Origin: Rhodothermia bacterium
GTDB lineage: Bacteria; Bacteroidota; Rhodothermia; Balneolales; Balneolaceae
DNA: 64,000 nucleotides
NCBI GenBank assembly: GCA_030427885.1
Contig: JAUICM010000003.1
Location: forward strand, 310,001-374,000
Reading direction: 5' to 3'
Both the position numbers and the translations under genes were made by a program. This document shows, one piece after another, positions 7,907 through 15,738 of this stretch; positions within the stretch are counted from its first letter, which is position 1, and the number at the start of each line of letters is the position of its first letter. The notes under the pieces are model-generated. The model saw only the letters and a list, made by a program, of their open reading frames with translations. It made no database searches and was not told the origin of the DNA.

Positions 7907-10750
7907 ATGAATTCTCGGTTGAATATCCGGGTACTGATCTTACCAATCTTATTGCTTCTCCCTGTGATCGGGGTCGCCCAAAACCCTGTATCCGGATGCT
8001 TTGATATCGCTGTCAATTCTAAGCCCGTTCCTCTTTTTATCAGTAATTACGATTACCCCGGTGTTATCAGAACCATGGAAGATCTACGGGATGATCTCGA
8101 ACGAGTAACAGGTGCTAAACCCGATCTTAATACTTCTACATTCAAACCTGCCCCGAGAATGGTCATAGCCGGCACGATCGGTAATAACCCTCAGATCGAC
8201 CAACTCATCCGCGAAGGCAAGATCAATGTCTCGGATATTAAGAGTGAATGGGAGGGATATCATATAGAAGTGCTCACCAATCCTTTTCCGGATGTTCAGG
8301 AGGCCCTGGTTATTGCCGGAAGTGATAAGCGCGGAACCATCTATGGAATTTACGAGATCTCAAGACAGATCGGTATCAACCCATGGTACTTCTGGGCTGA
8401 TGTTCCGGTTAAACCTCAATCGAATGTTAGTGTTCTTCCTGATTGCAAGTTAACTGATAAACCTTCTGTTCAGTACCGTGGTATTTTTCTGAATGATGAA
8501 AACCCTTCACTATATGGGTGGGTTAACGAACGTTATGGTGGCTTCAACCATGACTTTTATGCCGATGTATTTGAGCTGATCTTACGCCTGAAAGGCAATT
8601 ACCTGTGGCCGGCAATGTGGGGAAAGGCTTTTTACGACGATGATCCATTAAATGCCCGTACCGCGGATCTTTATGGTATTGTGATAGGCACTTCTCACCA
8701 TGAACCTATGGGCCGGGCTCATGTAGAATGGGAACGCTATGGTTCCGGTAACTGGAATTACCAAACCAATGAGGACACCCTCAAACAATTCTGGATCGAT
8801 GGCATCAAACGCATTGGAGAGTACGAAGCCAGTATCTCTTTGGGAATGCGTGGGGATGGCGATATGGCCATGAGTGAAGACACGAATATCGAACTGCTTC
8901 AAAAGATCGTTGCCGACCAGAGAGAGATCCTTGGCGAATATTCAAAGCAGGATCCTGAAAAAGAACTTCAACTATGGGCGCTCTATAAAGAGGTTCAGGA
9001 GTATTATGAGAAAGGCATGCGCGTGCCTGACGATGTTATGCTTTTGCTGGCTGATGATAACTGGGGGAACCTGAGGTTACTTCCTGAACCGGGTAAAGCC
9101 GATGATCATCCTGGTGGATGGGGCATCTATTATCATTTTGATTATGTAGGCGGGCCAAGAAATTACAAATGGATCAACACTAATCAAGTATCCCGAATTT
9201 GGGAACAAATGCACCTTGCCTGGGAATATGACGTTGACCGCATGTGGCTGGTGAATGTGGGAGACCTGAAGCCCATGGAATTCCCGATCTCTTTCTTCCT
9301 GGACTATGCCTGGGATCCGGAAGCAATGCAGTTAGAGGATATGGAGGATTATTCGGAACGATGGGCAACCGACATCTTCGGCCCGTATTATGGCGCTGAG
9401 ATCGCCCGTATTCTGGATACCTATACCAGATACAATGCCCGCAGAAAACCGGAACTCCTATCACCGAAAACCTATAGTCTTGCCAATTTTCTGGAAGCTG
9501 AAAACATTGTCAAGAACTACAATCGACTCGAAGAATATACCCAGGTGATGTATCAGCAGATACCGGCTGAATACAAAGATGCCTTTTATCAGTTAGTGCT
9601 TCACCCAGTGGAAGCAAGTGCTAATTTGAATGAGTTGTATGTTACAGCAGCCAAAAACCGCCTGTATGCCCAGCAAAAGCGATCGCTCACCAATGTAACT
9701 GCGGATCTCGTTAATGAACTTTTTGTAGAAGACCAGATCATCACTAACCGATACCATTCCATAAACGATGGAAAATGGAATCATATGATGGATCAGACTC
9801 ACATCGGGTATACCTACTGGCAACAGCCTGAACAAAATAATATGCCGGATACGGTTAAGATCCCGGTTCCGCAAGAAGCCAAAATGGGAATCTCCATTGA
9901 AGGTACTAATGACTACTGGACCGAAAACCCGGACAGTGCCATCACCCTTCCGGTGTTTGATAAATTCAACCAGCAGCGATTCCATTTTGAGATCTTTAAT
10001 CAGGGTGAAGAAAATTTCGACTATGCAATAACTACTTCCGTTCCCTGGATCGAGCTTTCATCAACTTCAGGAACTATTGTTGGTCAGAATCGGATCTGGG
10101 TAAATATTAACTGGGCTGAAGTTCCATCTGGGATGTTCAACGAAACGATCAGCGTGAATGGCACCGAAACCACCATCAATATTCAGGTTCCGGTATTCAG
10201 TCCTGAAACGGATCTGGATGATTTTACAGGATTTGTGGAAGGCAACAATTATGTGTCCATTGAACCTGAACATTTTTCCCGTAAGATCACACGCGGTGAT
10301 TCCGACTGGATGATCGTTCCACAAATGGGGCGTACGCTTTCAGCCGTAACTCCGACTCCGGTCACCGATTTCTCCGAAAAGAATCCGGGTGATATTTACA
10401 GCCCCAGACTGGAATATGATATCTATTTCTTCAGCACAGGCGAGTTCACGGTAAAAACAGACCTGATGCCGACCCTCGAATTCAACCAGTCTAAAGGCCT
10501 GCGTTTTGCCATCTCTTTTGATGATGAAGAGCCACAGATCATCAATGTTCATGAAGACTATAACTGGTACCAGATCGTGGCGGACTACCGCAACCAGATC
10601 GTAAGCAAACACACCATCACCGAGCCCGGTGAGCATGTCCTGAAGATCTGGACCGTAGATCCCGGCATCGCCGTTCAGAAGATCGTGGTTGAGACCGGCG
10701 AAGTGGGCGACTCCTACCTCGGCCCACCAGAGAGTTTCCGGAAGAAATAG
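7907..10750 (+). CDS. GH115 xylan alpha-1,2-glucuronidase, secreted
   Basis: Predicted to remove (4-O-methyl)glucuronic acid from internal as well as terminal xylose units of glucuronoxylan. The 947-residue product starts at the ATG at 7907, which opens a signal peptide (MNSRLNIRVLILPILLLL, ending GVAQ); the 37 codons upstream are not signal-like. The N-terminal domain (about 35-170) and central barrel carry GH115 hallmarks: GTSHHEPMGRA, LLADDNWGN and HFDYVGGPRNYKWINT (abridged here as DYVGGPRNYKW). The C-terminal third holds beta-sandwich domains (VPWIELSSTSGTI). Length is typical of the family. It follows the alditol oxidase by 161 bp on the same strand and may share its transcript or have its own promoter. 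Family call is firm. Confidence 0.92.
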   Translation: MNSRLNIRVLILPILLLLPVIGVAQNPVSGCFDIAVNSKPVPLFISNYDYPGVIRTMEDLRDDLERVTGAKPDLNTSTFKPAPRMVIAGTIGNNPQIDQLIREGKINVSDIKSEWEGYHIEVLTNPFPDVQEALVIAGSDKRGTIYGIYEISRQIGINPWYFWADVPVKPQSNVSVLPDCKLTDKPSVQYRGIFLNDENPSLYGWVNERYGGFNHDFYADVFELILRLKGNYLWPAMWGKAFYDDDPLNARTADLYGIVIGTSHHEPMGRAHVEWERYGSGNWNYQTNEDTLKQFWIDGIKRIGEYEASISLGMRGDGDMAMSEDTNIELLQKIVADQREILGEYSKQDPEKELQLWALYKEVQEYYEKGMRVPDDVMLLLADDNWGNLRLLPEPGKADDHPGGWGIYYHFDYVGGPRNYKWINTNQVSRIWEQMHLAWEYDVDRMWLVNVGDLKPMEFPISFFLDYAWDPEAMQLEDMEDYSERWATDIFGPYYGAEIARILDTYTRYNARRKPELLSPKTYSLANFLEAENIVKNYNRLEEYTQVMYQQIPAEYKDAFYQLVLHPVEASANLNELYVTAAKNRLYAQQKRSLTNVTADLVNELFVEDQIITNRYHSINDGKWNHMMDQTHIGYTYWQQPEQNNMPDTVKIPVPQEAKMGISIEGTNDYWTENPDSAITLPVFDKFNQQRFHFEIFNQGEENFDYAITTSVPWIELSSTSGTIVGQNRIWVNINWAEVPSGMFNETISVNGTETTINIQVPVFSPETDLDDFTGFVEGNNYVSIEPEHFSRKITRGDSDWMIVPQMGRTLSAVTPTPVTDFSEKNPGDIYSPRLEYDIYFFSTGEFTVKTDLMPTLEFNQSKGLRFAISFDDEEPQIINVHEDYNWYQIVADYRNQIVSKHTITEPGEHVLKIWTVDPGIAVQKIVVETGEVGDSYLGPPESFRKK

Positions 10751-10985
10751 TTTCTTTTCCTACATCCCATAACCTTTATAGTTATGCTGAATCAATACTG
10801 GTTCAGGCGGACGCTTGCGCTAGTAGGGGATTCATTTGTAATTCTCTGAAGTGGAAGCCGGAGCTTTCCGTATACATTCCCAAGCAGGAGCTTGGGAACA
10901 AGGTAAAAAAGTAATAAAAGATGGACCTTGGAATAGTTCATAAGACTCGTTGGTCTACAATTTTTTCATTAAGAAAATCTATTCC
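10751..10985. repeat. Intergenic stretch with REP-like hairpin TTCCCAAGC-AGGA-GCTTGGGAA (10877-10898)
   Basis: The gap between the convergent GH115 gene and the hypothetical lipoprotein gene has no open frame. It holds a perfect 9-bp stem with a 4-nt loop at 10877-10898. This sequence is a familiar dispersed hairpin in many bacterial genomes. It lacks a T-run on either side, so it is a poor terminator. A GC-rich patch (GGCGGACGCTTGCGCTAG, about 10817-10834) precedes it and also looks repeat-like. Confidence 0.5.
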
Positions 10986-11687
10986 TTATTGACTTATTTC
11001 CCTCAAATGATTTAGCAAAAAGGAATCTCCTGGAACAACCCATATTGCATCTAAATAATCCCCCATGAACTTAACAGGCATTCCTAGGTTCGCTACCTTT
11101 ATCGTTGGTGAAGTAACATAGGTAACTAATTTTTTATGAACTTTATATCTAATTCCAACCTCAGATTCAATTTTGCATTCTGTGATCTTAAACTTCCTTT
11201 CATTTCTAATTTTTTTGCACTCATCAATATTTTTTGATTGTGGGTTCTCCTTTGAGGTTAATAGGCTCCCTACATAATAAACCCCTTCATTAATTGCTTT
11301 AATGAAATTTGTTGAATCCGCTTCTTCTATTTCAAAATCGTCATTTGATGCAACTTTTTCTATCTTAAGAAAATCTAAGACAAACAATAATTTTGAATCC
11401 ATTTTTAATGAGTCATTAATAAATATATCAGAGGGGTTCTCAACTTTTTCTGGAGAAAAAACAACTGAGTTACGAACGCACCAATTTTTTCCCATATGTG
11501 TAGAAGTAGCTCCTGGACATTTAACTTGAAAAAATTCATATAAATAACCATTTAAATGTTCTATTGAAATTACTTTTGAATAAACCTTATCACTTGAAAA
11601 TTCAGGTTGGCGAACATGATTGATATTTTTACATGCTATAATCAGTAATAGCATTACCAATAAAGTATTTAATATGAATTTTGGCAT
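10986..11687 (-). CDS. Hypothetical lipoprotein, 233 aa
   Basis: Not recognised. The N-terminus (MPKFILNTLLVMLLLIIACKN) is a lipoprotein signal with Cys19, so the mature protein is probably membrane-anchored. The rest is a soluble mix of charged and beta-prone segments with three further cysteines in the first third (QVKCPG, NWCVRN) and CKKIRNE later. Its ATG overlaps the stop codon of the short reading frame at 11687-11884 in the arrangement TAATG. The DNA is very AT-rich: 17 G+C in the 60 bases 11161-11220, against 27 in a sample from xylA (39301-39360). Part of the probable acquired island. Confidence 0.6.
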   Translation of the reverse strand: MPKFILNTLLVMLLLIIACKNINHVRQPEFSSDKVYSKVISIEHLNGYLYEFFQVKCPGATSTHMGKNWCVRNSVVFSPEKVENPSDIFINDSLKMDSKLLFVLDFLKIEKVASNDDFEIEEADSTNFIKAINEGVYYVGSLLTSKENPQSKNIDECKKIRNERKFKITECKIESEVGIRYKVHKKLVTYVTSPTIKVANLGMPVKFMGDYLDAIWVVPGDSFLLNHLREISQ

Positions 11688-11884
11688 TACTCTTTAACCT
11701 GTAATTTTCCTTCTTTATAAATAAGTACCGGTGTACTTTTTGGAGTTCTTCTAATTGTTCTTCTAAATTTAGCACCTATTGATCCAACAACAATAACACC
11801 AAGAAGACACCCCCTCTTAGACCCGGTGTATGTCGAATGTCTAAAAACAGCTGCTGACTTCAAATAATTGCCTGTTCTTTTCAC
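11687..11884 (-). CDS. Doubtful 65-aa ORF between two hypothetical genes
   Basis: The frame fills the gap between the 212-aa gene (which it overlaps by 44 bp) and the 233-aa lipoprotein gene, and its TAA overlaps the next ATG by one base. It has one hydrophobic stretch (GCLLGVIVVGSIGA) and a basic C-terminal half (FRRTIRRTPK). The tight stop/start overlap favours a real coupled gene. The large overlap at its 5' end and lack of recognisable family argue against it. It could also be the decayed tail of a longer gene. Confidence 0.3.
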   Translation of the reverse strand: MKRTGNYLKSAAVFRHSTYTGSKRGCLLGVIVVGSIGAKFRRTIRRTPKSTPVLIYKEGKLQVKE

Positions 11885-12479
11885 TCATCTTTCCCTTCAA
11901 CTCCAACGTTTCATTTGGGCTTGTAAATTCTTCGATCCTGCATACGATATCCTTTCTAAGAAATTCATTTGTCTTACTTAAAGAATCCATGAATATATTT
12001 GGATCTACCAGGATTAGTTTTTTAAACAGATTGATAAACTCCCCAGACCATGAATATTCTGAAGAAGCATAATAGAATTGAAAAACTGGAGAATAATTAC
12101 CTGTAATTTCTGCTGCCCCGACAAAAGTTTTAAGAGAAATAGCATCAAGATCTACACTATTTTCCATTTCCTCTAATAGCTCGCTACCTTCGTTCCATAT
12201 TGCATTTTCAGTGAGATAATACCTCTGGGCTTCCGACTTACCTGAAGGGGTTATTTCCACTAACTTTTCCGCACTTTCTATATCCCTATTATGATAGAAC
12301 TTAAGCATTGCAGCAATCAGACTTCCTTCATACGAACATTCAGAATCATTATTAAAGTTTGATATCAGGGACTGTTCATCTTTGCTGAAGCTTTCGATCT
12401 CGTAATTACAATTCTGAGCTAAGATTGGTGTGTAATTACATCCAATAAAAAGTAGAAAAAGAAAAATCGATCTTGCCAT
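11841..12479 (-). CDS. Hypothetical exported protein, 212 aa
   Basis: Not recognised. The N-terminus (MARSIFLFLLFIGCNYTPILAQ) could be cut as a lipoprotein (Cys14) or after ILAQ by signal peptidase I. The mature part is mostly helical and acidic (ESFSKDEQSLISNF, GSELLEEMENSVDLD) with two cysteines near the start. It is preceded by the degenerate attC-like sequence at 12522-12558, which would make it a separate cassette, and is followed by the doubtful 65-aa frame. AT-rich like its neighbours. Confidence 0.6.
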   Translation of the reverse strand: MARSIFLFLLFIGCNYTPILAQNCNYEIESFSKDEQSLISNFNNDSECSYEGSLIAAMLKFYHNRDIESAEKLVEITPSGKSEAQRYYLTENAIWNEGSELLEEMENSVDLDAISLKTFVGAAEITGNYSPVFQFYYASSEYSWSGEFINLFKKLILVDPNIFMDSLSKTNEFLRKDIVCRIEEFTSPNETLELKGKMSEKNRQLFEVSSCF

Positions 12480-12521
12480 CGGTTCGGAAATAGTTTCTTT
12501 ATCAATTTATTCGTACTCAAA

Positions 12522-12558
12522 GCCTAGTTCAAGTATCCGCTTGAAATCCTTGTTATGC
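12522..12558 (-). other. Degenerate attC-like site overlapping the stop of the upstream gene
   Basis: Read on the minus strand this begins GCATAACAAGGATTTCAAG, matching the left arm of the better site (ACCTAACAAGCGTTTCAAG) in the block TAACAAG-nn-TTTCAAG. It continues with a 6-nt spacer into CTTGAA and then CTAGGC, a poor copy of a GTTRRRY end. TTCAAG/CTTGAA form a perfect inner stem. The TAA of the preceding gene lies inside GCATAAC, as is common for integron cassettes. The right arm is weak, so the site may be decayed. Confidence 0.4.
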
Positions 12559-13020
12559 CCAGTATTTGTTTAAACTTTGATCTGTAGCTTTTCCTATCAA
12601 GTATTCCTCAAAGTTATCAACCAAGCGAGATCGCTTTTTTATATAACCTTCAAAAATAAGATTATACCTATCCTTATAAATTTCCATTGCATCAGGTAGT
12701 GTTTCCCCAATTTTTGAGACAACAGACTTCAAAAAATCTTCATTGGTTTTCTTGAGTCTATCAATTTCATGTGAATAAGAAGAATAGTCTCCGACAACAA
12801 CAATTCTTGGCATGAAATCTTTGAACCAGTACAAGTGGCCTAAGCTGATATCTAAATATTGATCTCTCCTGTCCCAAGAAGTACCAAACCAAAGGTCATT
12901 CTTTCGATACAAAATTTCCGGTTTTATTAGATTGATCAACCTAATCTCATGGAACCCATTTTCAATTAATGTGGGTCTAAGAAACTTTTCCACGATTTTT
13001 TGATACTCAGATTTACTCAT
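12553..13020 (-). CDS. Hypothetical protein, 155 aa, probable integron cassette gene
   Basis: The frame is open from 13098, but the first 26 codons lie in the attC-like element, so the ATG at 13020 (MSKSEYQKIV) is preferred. The product is a small cytoplasmic alpha/beta protein without signal or membrane segment (FLRPTLIENGF, DLWFGTSWDRRDQ, LDISLGHLYWF). No family was recognised with confidence; its size and style resemble the unknown proteins common in cassette arrays and single-domain immunity-like proteins, but that is only an impression. It lies between the attC-like sites at 13023-13168 and 12522-12558, so it would be a complete cassette with its own site at its 3' end. Confidence 0.65.
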   Translation of the reverse strand: MSKSEYQKIVEKFLRPTLIENGFHEIRLINLIKPEILYRKNDLWFGTSWDRRDQYLDISLGHLYWFKDFMPRIVVVGDYSSYSHEIDRLKKTNEDFLKSVVSKIGETLPDAMEIYKDRYNLIFEGYIKKRSRLVDNFEEYLIGKATDQSLNKYWA

Positions 13021-13022
13021 GG

Positions 13023-13168
13023 GTATAACGACCCGACGTTTAAGCGGCGCAGGTTCTCGGTTTTTGTTGAAGTAACTGAATATTTTTATTGCCCACAAGC
13101 TTTCCAGCGAACCCTACCGGAGCCTGCACTGATGAAGATCAGGGCCCGACTTGAAACGCTTGTTAGGT
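13023..13168 (-). other. Integron attC-like recombination site (146 bp)
   Basis: Exactly fills the gap between two minus-strand genes. On the minus strand it starts ACCTAAC (fits RYYYAAC) and ends GTTATAC (near GTTRRRY). Inside, the left arm has CGTTTCAAGTCGG (13146-13158) and the right arm is complementary to CGTTTAAGCGG (13037-13047). The two arms therefore pair except for two bases, the C in TTTCAAG and the T in AAGTCGG, which would be extrahelical. An unpaired base in this arm is a defining attC feature and sets the orientation: the cassette gene is the one at 13174-14103. The middle, about 98 nt, is variable as in long chromosomal attC sites. Confidence 0.7.
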
Positions 13169-13173
13169 GCTTA

Positions 13174-14103
13174 TTAACTTTTATCAATCTCAGAATCAGT
13201 CTTAAGTTTTCTTACCGCAATATTTCCTGCTCCCTCTCTGGCTGGAATAATTTGTTGAATTTCTACAGTATCAAGGTGGAGTTTACTTCCTGATTCAGTT
13301 TTCTCAACTTTTGTAATGGTAATCATTAAACCAAGTGTACGTTCTTGTTCTTCTTCTAATGACCCCATATGTCCCATATATAAGGAAGATTCGAAACGTT
13401 TGGGCTTATATTCCAGCTTTTCTAAAACCATCGAAACTAAAGCATCAAGATGAATTAAACCATTAGCAATAGTTTCATAAGCATCTAGTTCATTTTTATA
13501 AAGAAATTTATCGCCCGATTTTGTTTCTGGGTTATCCGGAAGTAAAACTAGAATTTGACCCGGATCTTTTGTGTAACTGAAAAATGTATGGTCTACCAAA
13601 GCTATATAATGCTCATTTAGGTCTCGCAGATTCCTAATTAATAACCCGTTTTTTTCCCAATAAGCAGATACTAAAGTTGAAGTGTATTTATCAAATCCAT
13701 ACTTAGTAAGTCCATTCGTAACTGCCTTTCGAAAACTAGCAGGAACTGATTTCTTTATTTCAAAGAGACCTTGAAAAATTTCTAGTAGTAAATTTTGCAT
13801 GTTTACTAATTGAGAAAGAGCAGCAGGAATCTGTGAGTAAACTTCGAATAGTGGTTCAACAGAAACAGAGATTCTTCCGTTATCTGGAAATTTAATCTGT
13901 TTTATGTATGATCTAACAATGTTAACAGACGCCTGTTCAGCTGAATACATTCTTTCTAAGCTATAAAGAACACAAGAAGCCCTATAAAGAAAATGCTCGA
14001 TTTTAAGAGTGAGTTTTTCATTAGGTTTCTTAATGTTTTCAAGAGCGGAATTCAGTTCTTGAAAAAACTCTCGGTCATTCAGTAGTCTTGGTAAATACCG
14101 CAA
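13174..14103 (-). CDS. Hypothetical protein, 309 aa, probable integron cassette gene
   Basis: Not recognised. The longest frame begins with TTG at 14103; an in-frame TAA lies a few codons upstream and the first internal ATG is about 50 residues in, so TTG is the likely start. The product is mostly helical and cytoplasmic (SALENIKKPNEK, MQNLLLEIFQGLFEIKK, HLDALVSMVLEKLEYK), with a short beta-rich C-terminus (LGLMITITKVEK, LHLDTVEIQQI). The stop codon lies 6 bp from the attC-like site, the usual cassette layout. It resembles a nucleotidyltransferase-partner or other accessory helical protein no more than anything else; function unknown. Confidence 0.7.
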   Translation of the reverse strand: MRYLPRLLNDREFFQELNSALENIKKPNEKLTLKIEHFLYRASCVLYSLERMYSAEQASVNIVRSYIKQIKFPDNGRISVSVEPLFEVYSQIPAALSQLVNMQNLLLEIFQGLFEIKKSVPASFRKAVTNGLTKYGFDKYTSTLVSAYWEKNGLLIRNLRDLNEHYIALVDHTFFSYTKDPGQILVLLPDNPETKSGDKFLYKNELDAYETIANGLIHLDALVSMVLEKLEYKPKRFESSLYMGHMGSLEEEQERTLGLMITITKVEKTESGSKLHLDTVEIQQIIPAREGAGNIAVRKLKTDSEIDKS

Positions 14104-14475
14104 AATAAATATTTATTTAAAGCTTACTACCACCTGTTATATGCAAAGCACCTAGCTTAGTATTAAGCGAACAGAGGAAAATGGATATTGTTCGCATAAA
14201 ATCCTAAGAGTTTCATTGTTAATGAGATAAGTCCTCCCTTCAGGAGCCTGTGCTGAACTCGTTTCAGCAAGGTGAGGTTTTCCGCTTGCGGAAAAATCGG
14301 AGGGTGTTCGTTGGGGCTTTTGCTTTGTTCGAGTACCGCACACCCCTCCCCCGCATTCGCGGGTACTCCCCTCAAGGGGAGACTTTGTAAAGTTTGATAT
14401 AAAACAGGTGGATGAGCCTGTAAAACCCTCCTACTTAATTCGGCTTGTTTCCGTGTATTTATTTCTGCTTTTTTG
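14104..14475. repeat. Intergenic region with dispersed repeat copy 1 (14232-14385)
   Basis: This 372-bp gap holds no credible gene. Positions 14232-14385 carry a repeat built of nested palindromes, including CCGCTTGCGG and CTCCCCTCAAGGGGAG. Its last 115 bp (14271-14385) match 15754-15868 at 109 positions, in the same orientation. Compared with copy 2, the beginning carries an extra segment (about 14241-14270). The short stretch 14104-14170 next to the cassette gene contains GTTATATGC and GCACCTAGC, which loosely recall attC ends but form no convincing site. Confidence 0.75.
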
Positions 14476-14826
14476 ATGGGATCACAAATCCAACCAGGCA
14501 TGTCCTACGAAAAGAAGAAAGCATTATATACCAAGCTGATCGACAAATGTCCGCGATTTGAGCTGAAGGGGAAATCCATGTTATACACATCGGCTAACGG
14601 ACATATGTTTTCGCAACTGAATAAAGATGGAGAGCTGGGTATCAGGTTTTCAAAAGAAGTACAGCAAAAGTATTTCGAGGAGTGGGGGAGTGGACATTAC
14701 ATCTCTTACGGAGCCAAAATGAATGGCTATGTCCTGGTTCCTGAATCTTTTTGGGACGATCTCGAAACCTTAGCCGGATACCTGAATGAAGGCTATGATT
14801 TTGTGATGAGTCTGGAAACCAAATAG
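14476..14826 (+). CDS. Small TfoX-N-like protein (about 108-116 aa)
   Basis: A short cytoplasmic protein. The block LYTSANGHMFSQL, then GIRFSKEVQQKYFEEW, then GYVLVPESFWDD and YVMSLETK-type ending (FVMSLETK) resembles the family of small proteins related to the TfoX/Sxy N-terminal domain, from memory. The start is uncertain: ATG at 14476 or ATG at 14500 (MSYEKKKALY), the second fitting the usual family start better. Its molecular role is not known in this form; full-length TfoX/Sxy regulates competence in gammaproteobacteria, which should not be carried over. It is 9 bp upstream of the DUF6263-like gene, and the pair is bracketed by the two direct repeats. Confidence 0.6.
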   Translation: MGSQIQPGMSYEKKKALYTKLIDKCPRFELKGKSMLYTSANGHMFSQLNKDGELGIRFSKEVQQKYFEEWGSGHYISYGAKMNGYVLVPESFWDDLETLAGYLNEGYDFVMSLETK

Positions 14827-14835
14827 CTTACTACT

Positions 14836-15738
14836 ATGAAATCTTTTCTTTGTCTTTTAATCGCTCTAAATCTTTCACTTTCTGAATACGAGCTTGGTCT
14901 CAATCTTAAAGTTGGGGAAACCTATTTCCAAAATATGACGAGTGAATTAGAGATCGAACAAACTATTGAGGGAATGACTCAAAAAGTGACATTGAATATT
15001 TTCGGAAATATGGGATATAGAGTAACCGATTATATTAATAGCGAATACTCTATGACCGTATCATTCACTCAAATTGGGATGAATATGATCACACCTGAGG
15101 GTACTGTTATCATGTCCTCGGAAAATCCTTCTGAGGATATTTTTTCCTCTTTTATGAAAAATATGCTGGGAAGAGAGTATAACATCAAAATGAACAGAAA
15201 TGGAACCATCTCGGAAATAACCAATATAGACAGTCTTTTTTCAAATCTATTTAATGGTGTTCCCAAGGTGTCTGAGGAACAAAAACAGCTGATAGTTGAT
15301 CAACTTAAACCAGCCTTTGGGGAAAAGGCTTTTAAAGGAAATACCGAAATGATAACCGCAATATTTCCCTCAGGTAAAGTTTCTATTGGAGAATCCTGGA
15401 GCAACAATATTAAACTTGAATCGCGAATGAGTGGCAATCTTCAAAATACTTTTACACTGACCGAGTGGAATAGTAATGAAATTATCATCACAGGTATTTC
15501 TGAATTCTCCACAGTAGAAGAAACAGAAGATTCCCAGTATTTGGGATTACCATCTAAATATAATCTCACGGGAAAATTTACTTCAACCCATAAATTGGAT
15601 CCTGAATCGAACTGGATTCTTGAAAGTACGGTAGAACAGAATATTTCTGGTAATATTGAAGTTATTAGTTCTGCTTTTCCTGAGGATTGGATAATACCAA
15701 TGACAATAAAATCCAAAATGATCATTAGTTCTGAATAG
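14836..15738 (+). CDS. DUF6263-like exported protein, 300 aa
   Basis: A 300-residue protein with an N-terminal hydrophobic signal (MKSFLCLLIALNLSLS). The body is beta-rich with LKVGETYFQNMTSELEIEQTI-type pattern (LKVGETYFQNM), VTLNIFGNMGYRV and a late VGESWSN-like motif (IGESWSNN), which matches the Bacteroidota family DUF6263, proteins of unknown function with a lipid-binding-type sheet. It probably resides in the periplasm or at the outer membrane. It follows the TfoX-like gene by 9 bp, and repeat copy 2 begins at the base after its stop codon. Family assignment is from recall of the pattern, so moderate. Confidence 0.65.
   Translation: MKSFLCLLIALNLSLSEYELGLNLKVGETYFQNMTSELEIEQTIEGMTQKVTLNIFGNMGYRVTDYINSEYSMTVSFTQIGMNMITPEGTVIMSSENPSEDIFSSFMKNMLGREYNIKMNRNGTISEITNIDSLFSNLFNGVPKVSEEQKQLIVDQLKPAFGEKAFKGNTEMITAIFPSGKVSIGESWSNNIKLESRMSGNLQNTFTLTEWNSNEIIITGISEFSTVEETEDSQYLGLPSKYNLTGKFTSTHKLDPESNWILESTVEQNISGNIEVISSAFPEDWIIPMTIKSKMIISSE

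Noticed and set aside
9593-9985. 130-aa minus-strand frame inside GH115
   Set aside because: Antisense shadow of a clear GH115 coding region; no start context or family.
14104-14170. Possible third attC near GTTATATGC and GCACCTAGC
   Set aside because: The ends loosely recall attC cores, but no pairing arms could be drawn between them.
12960-14400. CRISPR array or insertion sequence in the repeat-rich island
   Set aside because: The repeats are two long copies, not regularly spaced short ones, and no transposase, integrase or Cas gene is present.
14152-14501. Two minus-strand frames (63 and 112 aa) in the repeat region
   Set aside because: They are translations of the dispersed repeat (14232-14385) and have no protein-like features.
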